From assembly GCA_017979445.1 (NCBI GenBank), contig CM030707.1:23070586-23134585 (forward strand): 64,000 bases of DNA, written 5' to 3'. Shown here piece after piece: positions 58,851 to 64,000 of the stretch (position 1 is its first letter; each line of letters starts with the position of its first letter). The notes beneath the pieces were generated by a model, which was not told where the DNA came from, did not search any database, and saw nothing but the letters and a program-made list of their open reading frames with translations. The translations under genes and the position numbers were made by a program. The DNA comes from Akebia trifoliata. Taxonomy: Eukaryota; Streptophyta; Magnoliopsida; Ranunculales; Lardizabalaceae.

Positions 58851-61800
58851 ACAACATGTTTTGTCCTATGTGGGTTAAAATTTTTGGATTGAGCTGAGGA
58901 GATCATCCTCACAAAAAATAAACTAATTCTAAAACTTCTAACCCTATATTTATGAATTGAAGAATTATGAATAGTCCAATTTTTGTAAATCACTTTTGAC
59001 GAGGTTAAAAGTTTCATATTGAACTGATTTTTTGTGAGGACAAACTCCTTATCATAAAGATCAGTCTCGCCAAAAATCAGCTCAATCAAAAAATTTTAAC
59101 CCACATAGGGAAAAACATGTTGTAGATAAAAGTGTGCACAGATCACAAATCCTGATCCCATATATATATATATATATATATGATTTAAAAGTGTATACAC
59201 AAGCAAACTAAATATGATCCTATATCAAATAAATCACCGACGAATTTTAATTGTGATATTATAGTATGAATATACATATTCCAAAAGTTTAAAGTTTTTG
59301 ATGATAATATTGGGCAATAGTACATTTTGCCTCGAAGTGACATAAAATTGATATGTGACATTGAGATTAAAAATTGATTTATAAAGTTGAGAGATTTACC
59401 TTGGAGGCATATTTGTTGCATTTTTATTACAACAATTCCTTTGAAATTTTGACAACTTCCGACTCTTTATTAAGTTTGTTATCTAACAAATCTTGGAATG
59501 GAACCCACATCATTTTAAAATATTAAATACTTAAAATACTCTTTTTTTTATTTTTATTATTTATATCAAATACTTATGATATCTTCTCTCCTCTCAACAT
59601 CCACTCTCTCTGTCCAAAAGACATTATTGACAATGTGGGTAACATTGCCAATCCAACATCCCAATGCTCCAAATTCTATGGTAAAATTCAGATTAAAAAA
59701 ATATATGTATATATTTTTGGACTTGATCCATGATTTTAGGAGAAAGAATCATTGTTGAGAAGAGAGGGGGTAATATTGGTATTTTGTAATATAAAAAATT
59801 AAAGTGCTGCCAGTAAGATCAATTGCTCTTAAAAATTTGAGAAAAAAATGCTTCCCTTACTAATTTCTATAAGAAAAGTTTTCTTAACCGCATCATCTTG
59901 TGTCATCCAAAAACATGATCTAGTGTCACAAGGTTGTGGAGGAAAAAATTATTAGAACTTTAAATTTTTCTTAAAAAAATTAATTTTCATTGTTAACTTT
60001 AATTTTAAATTTGGGAGTTCGGTAGCCATTAAGTTTAAACACCCTGGATCAACATCGAAAAAGATGTATTTAAAAAAAAAAAAAAAAATTTATCTGAATT
60101 TTTTCATGAATTTTTTGTATCCTGGTTCAAAGTTTTAACAATTGTCTTCCACTAAATAAATAAACACACTTTCCTTACTAATTTAATAAGATTTTAACTC
60201 TTACTAAGATTCTTTAAGCTCAAATGGATAATCACACTGGCAATCCAACACCACAGACCTTTAGATTTCATGGAAAAAATTATATCAAAAGAGGAAAATA
60301 AAAATTCAATAATTTTTTTTTTCATTTTTTGAGCTTTATCCAAGATTTTGAAAAAAGATGGCTACAGAACTCCTAAAATTAAAATTAAAATTCAATGGTG
60401 AAAAATAACATTTTTTATTTCGTTTTTCATGTTCATAGAACTTTATCCTCTACAAACTTGTGTCATCAAATCATGTTTTTGAATGCCACAAGGTGAGTTC
60501 AACGAACCAAGTTAAAATCTTACCAAGTTAATAACACTAGTGGGACTCACTTCCAACATAAAGACATGTGTTCGTAGGCACGAATCCAATAACATAGGTG
60601 AGGACTCAGGACATTTATTCTCAATTTTGTGACAGTGATCTTAGTAGAGTTACCTGTAACTGTCTAGATAGCTCATTTGCATGTAGCAAGTTTGCGAGCT
60701 TAGATCGACTATAAGCATCATAACCATTGTACCTACACCCCCAAAGAAAATTAGAATAAATAAATAAGTTAAAAGCCATCATTAAGAAAGAAAGTGTGTC
60801 TTTGATTGCAATATCTTAACATAAGTCTACAGTGGATCAGAACCCAATACTGAATGGGCCCAAAAATAAGAGATCTTTGGACCAAAAAAATCAACATGAT
60901 CAAACTATTTTCAACCACCTGATATGTTATTTTTTCTCATAGCCCAAAGGAGTAAAGTTGAATGATTGGTATGGTTCCCATGGATCGGATTGTACTAAAT
61001 TGGTACCGATACAAAAAGCAATTTATTTGACCTAGACTTAATCTGGATCCAATGGAATCTGTCAATTTTAAATCCAGACCCAATCCAATATGATGTGTAT
61101 AGTTATAGATTTGATCCAATCCCAAAAATCAATATTTTAGAATTGGTCCTAACCAATCCGATATGATTTAATAAAAATATAATGTAAAATGGATGCTCTT
61201 AGTAAAAGTTGTAGAATTTAAATAAAAAATGTGTGAAAGAGCTTTACCTCTTTGGGTCGTTTAGTTCGTCAAGACTCATCCATGATCTCACAGAAGCCAC
61301 ATGAGCAAGAGAGGAGACATTGACTATTCTACCCTCTATCCCAGTTTCTTTAGCTGTGGCTTTAAGCTTGTCTAATAATAAATTTGTTAGTAAGAAATGC
61401 CCTGCATCATGCAATATAGAAAAATGAGAAATATTATTTTGGTCATGATAGGACTGTCAGTGGATCAGATCAGCAAAATTTTTTTTGATCTGATCCAAAA
61501 ATTTCAGTCCTGATTGAAGATTTGGATTTTGATAGCAATGTCACAATCCTATAAAATGTGAGAAATTAAGTAAATTATATTATATATTTTACTTAAATTT
61601 ATGAAGTTTTAATCGATTGAATTTAATATCAAATAACTAAAAAATTAAAACAAATTTGTTTTAATTTATTTAAGTTTGTTAACATAGTTGGTAAGCTTGG
61701 ACGATGAAAAGCTTTTTTTTTTATATTTTTTTATTTTAATACGATCACCTAGTCACATGTGCTGATTTAACATGGGATGCATGTGACTCAAAATGTAAAT

Positions 61801-64000
61801 GTGAATCAAAATATAATAAAACATAAGAAGCTTCGACGAATCTTAGAAGTTTGACATTTGTTATTGACCTGATTGATTTGATTTAAAAAAAAAAAAAAAA
61901 AAAAAAACAGGTGACTTCAATTGTAAAAGTAAGAAATTCAATTATAGGGTTTACCATGAGTTTATATTGTTTTTTTTTTAATAATCGGGTATCCCTATAA
62001 ACAGTGGACCAAGCCCATATTTGGATTTTGCCCAGTCCATAGTCCATGGTCTTGTCCAAGAACTAGTGCTCACTCTCAGGGCACGTGCAATGCCTCGGGT
62101 TATGTATTATTTGGATACTGATCATTAGATGTCTTACTTTAACAATTGGGATCATTATTTTTTTTATGAGTCACCAGATATTAACTCTAATTAAAATAGT
62201 TTAACAATAATCCTATATATAAAGGTAATATGCAAGGGTACTTACTAATCTATATACCAGTTGGGATTTGGGTGAGATATGATGCTCTAAGGAGCTAGTT
62301 GAGTTTACGGGTCTAAAACCCCTCATAAAAAATTAAAAAAATTGCAAGGGTACTTTCGTATTTTAAAATCTTTATATTATAATGAGAGAAGGAGTAGAAG
62401 TGGTTGAACACAAAAACTTGGATCTTACCACCTTCATATTTAAACTTAATATAATTAGGGTCATTTTGGCTAAAAACTTAGAAAATTGCAACTTATGAGT
62501 ACTTTTATTTAGTACTTTTATTTTCACAATTATAATAATATTATTTTCATTATACAATCTTAATAATAATAATAATAAAAAAAAAATCCTTTAATTGACG
62601 TTTAAAATTATAAATAAGTCCTTTTGATACATGTACGTTTGCATATGTCACCTTTTAATTAAAAAAAAAAATCAATTTCGCGAAACAATACCGCTCTCTT
62701 AAAGTTAAAATCTATAAGTCAACTGTGAAAATAAATTTTTAGTTTAGAAATTATTTTTTTTTAAGTTCGTAAAATTTCGTCCTCTACAACCTTAAGCATG
62801 GGATCATGTTTTAGGATGCCACAAGCTGACCCAAGTACCCTTAGTAAAGGTGGAATCTTTACTAACTTAATAAGATTAGTTAAAATACCTGGAAAATAAG
62901 CATTTGACGGTGTTTTTGGTAGGTAAAAAAATAGATTTTGTTAACGTGTGCCCCAGGAAAATGTTAAAGTGCAATATATACACTTCTTGGGAATGGGAAT
63001 GTGAGGATATTTCTGTAAAGAATAATTATTAGGGGGCATTTTTGGTATAAAACTCAATTTCCAAATTGTTTTTATTTCAATTTAGTGTCCCTGGGAACAT
63101 GTTAAAGTGCAATAAATACACTTCTCGGGAATGGGAATGTGAGGATATTTCTGTAAAGAATAATTTTTAGGGGGCATTTTCGGTGCAAAACTCAATTTCC
63201 AATGTGTACAAGAACTCCCCCCCAAAATTGATCATGGAATGTGGTAACATTTTTACCTTTCACCTCCAAAATTTCGACTTTTTCAAGATGATAGATTTAG
63301 TTAAGAAATCAAATTAAAAATAAAAAATTTATAATCTCCAAAATTTTATCGAATTTGTCTGAATTAACCGAATTGAACCCTTAGTAAATAATTACTCAAT
63401 CCGAATTTTGTAACTAGGAATGAAACCACTCATAATTTGAGTTACCTAGGTGATTGGTAGCAAACTGTAACTCCATTCCATCCACAGATAGTTGGAATGG
63501 GCAAGCCATAACTCCTGCATTGTTACTATCCAAACAAAGAACAAGTTATCATGGAACAAGAAAATACAAACATACAAATTAGTTAGGAAAATGTTACTTA
63601 ATAGCCCTTACTGTGTACCCTGAGTTTTGGGGTTTCTTATTAATAACCTAAATTCAAATTGTCAAAAATGAGCCATTGAAATAGTCGATCTTGATAATTT
63701 GAATTGTAGATTTTTCAATAATTCATGTTCAAATGTCATTGAATCAAAGATTGATCTTAATGATTTGAATTTATTGACCTTGACAATTTGAATCATCAAT
63801 CTCATAAAGAAAGAAAAAGTAATTTTTACTAATTAGTTAAGTGAGTTTACGTACATGAGTATATTCAAGGGTTGGTTGGATGAATTGAACGATTGAGCAA
63901 AAGAAGTGACAGAGTTGATGGAGCTGAGGTCCAATTTCATCACTTGAAGCTTAGCTTTGGGGTTGTCTTTGAGAATTCTTTCTTTAGTTCTCAAACCACT
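55895..64000 (-). CDS. Short-chain dehydrogenase/reductase (TIC32/retinol-dehydrogenase-like), 3' part
   Basis: Seven exons can be joined by GT-AG sites with matching phases: 64000-63855 (cut by the window edge), 63525-63446, 61401-61248, 60732-60654, 57385-57301, 57201-57149 and 56071-55895, ending at a TGA. They encode 257 residues. Motifs in order: [14 protein letters not shown] (adenine-binding Asp region), [16 protein letters not shown] with the catalytic Ser, YSRSK with the catalytic Tyr and Lys, [10 protein letters not shown], and [12 protein letters not shown]. The N-terminal TGxxxGIG cofactor motif must lie beyond the window. Such enzymes are NAD(P)(H)-dependent oxidoreductases; TIC32 is a relative at the chloroplast inner envelope. 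Substrate and location cannot be told from this sequence. All seen exons are open, so the gene is probably functional. The 3.3-kb intron between 57385 and 60654 is full of MITEs. Confidence 0.9.
56570..56942. mobile_element. MITE of a locally dispersed family, copy 1
   Basis: Carries GGCAATCCAACACTACAG at the left and TTTTGTCCTCTACAA then GGATCATGTTTTTGGATGCCACAAG at the right. Its ends contain inverted AAGATTT words. It lies in the last-but-one-exon side intron of the dehydrogenase (56072-57148). Related copies occur near 60170-60545 and 62764-62885, with parts near 54355 and 59880. Confidence 0.5.
58042..58395. mobile_element. Modular MITE 1
   Basis: Inverted ends contain AGCAACAAACATTTTG and AAAACATTTTTCAAAACATGGG. 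Each half holds a stem-loop (GTGAGGATGATCTC / GAGATCATCCTCAC, loop TACGGTGAG) bordered by GGCTGATTTTT / AAAAATCAGCC, so the element is a palindrome of palindromes. No coding sequence. It lies in the dehydrogenase intron. Confidence 0.8.
58433..58811. mobile_element. Modular MITE 2
   Basis: Inverted ends are CGTTATTACGACCCC followed by a doubled CCCTTTGCGAC and ACACACCTTTTTGTC. The interior is the same GGCTGATTTTTTGTGAGGAT / ATCATCCTCACAAAAATCAG module as in MITE 1, with unrelated ends. Confidence 0.8.
58849..59160. mobile_element. Modular MITE 3
   Basis: Inverted ends are CTACAACATGTTTT-TCC and TATGTGGGTTAAAATTTTT. The core again holds CTGATTTTTTGTGAGGA and AAAAATCAGCTC but is more diverged. 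The right end extends about 30 bp beyond the left, which suggests a left truncation. Confidence 0.75.
60170..60545. mobile_element. MITE of the dispersed family, copy 2
   Basis: Left end CTAATTTAATAAGATTTTAAC pairs with the inverted right end AACTTGGTAAGATTTTAAC. It holds GGCAATCCAACACCACAG and ATCATGTTTTTGAATGCCACAAGG. Lies just 5' (in plus coordinates) of the exon at 60654-60732. Confidence 0.6.
61402..63445. other. Dehydrogenase intron with repeats
   Basis: Contains a TAGGACTGTCAGTGGATCAG end near 61446 like the element at 11039, an A run (about 61888-61908), a MITE-family piece at 62764-62885 and a tandem duplication with a 138-bp period (about 62946-63205). No coding sequence besides the flanking exons. 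Confidence 0.5.

Larger units (their letters stand above)
57994..59181. repeat. (TA)n tracts separating three MITEs
   Basis: (CATA)n then (TA)n at 57994-58041, and (TA)n at 58396-58432, 58812-58848 and 59161-59181. Each MITE starts and stops in TA repeats, as in elements that insert into TA microsatellites. Confidence 0.85.

Overview
The window is plant nuclear DNA, most likely from a eudicot. It is AT-rich, its genes are split by GT-AG introns, and most of it is layered transposable elements. Only two host genes can be supported: a DMP (DUF679) membrane protein gene at 11795-12340 on the minus strand, and the 3' part of a short-chain dehydrogenase (TIC32/retinol-dehydrogenase-like) on the minus strand. 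The latter has seven exons between 55895 and the right window edge.

Layout. 1-6851: 3' part of a Tat/Ogre-like Ty3/gypsy element (A), with broken RNase H and integrase, a long 3' untranslated region and a 1.84-kb 3' LTR. Its untranslated region carries an intronless, rearranged piece of a class IV HD-ZIP (PDF2/ANL2-like) gene. 6852-11500: no genes; LTR-like remnants and foldback or MITE-like elements. 11517-11724: a probable SINE, followed by the DMP gene. 12758-13560: a nested foldback element. 14558-20254: a truncated CACTA transposon on the minus strand. 20255-47728: a pair of large related LTRs (C), the right one split by a Ty1/copia element (copia-1, 26752-46718). The 5' LTR of copia-1 is in turn split by a young non-coding Tat/Ogre-like element (B, 27239-36819). 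47749-52705: a second Ty1/copia element (copia-2) on the minus strand. 53726-54759: a hAT-like non-autonomous element. 55895-64000: the dehydrogenase gene, whose largest intron holds three modular MITEs, each sitting in a (TA)n tract.

The order of insertion can be read directly. C cut the CACTA copy, copia-1 entered the right LTR of C (GTTAC/GTTAG), and B entered the 5' LTR of copia-1 (GTTCT duplicated). The 3' LTR of copia-1 still shows the unfilled site for B. B is young, with about 38 differences counted by eye between its two 1.77-kb LTRs.

The most interesting signals are not genes. First, a repeated hairpin in the 3' untranslated regions of A and B has a near-constant loop and compensatory stems. 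Second, a conserved hairpin around GTGCCTAACACCTT in the LTRs of A, B and C also has compensatory stems. Third, the LTRs share a PBS-like TGGCGACTCC motif and end in a hairpin. Together these suggest selected RNA structures in a Tat/Ogre-like lineage, kept even in the copy (B) that has no readable gag-pol. All calls come from reading and hand translation; nothing was searched against a database.
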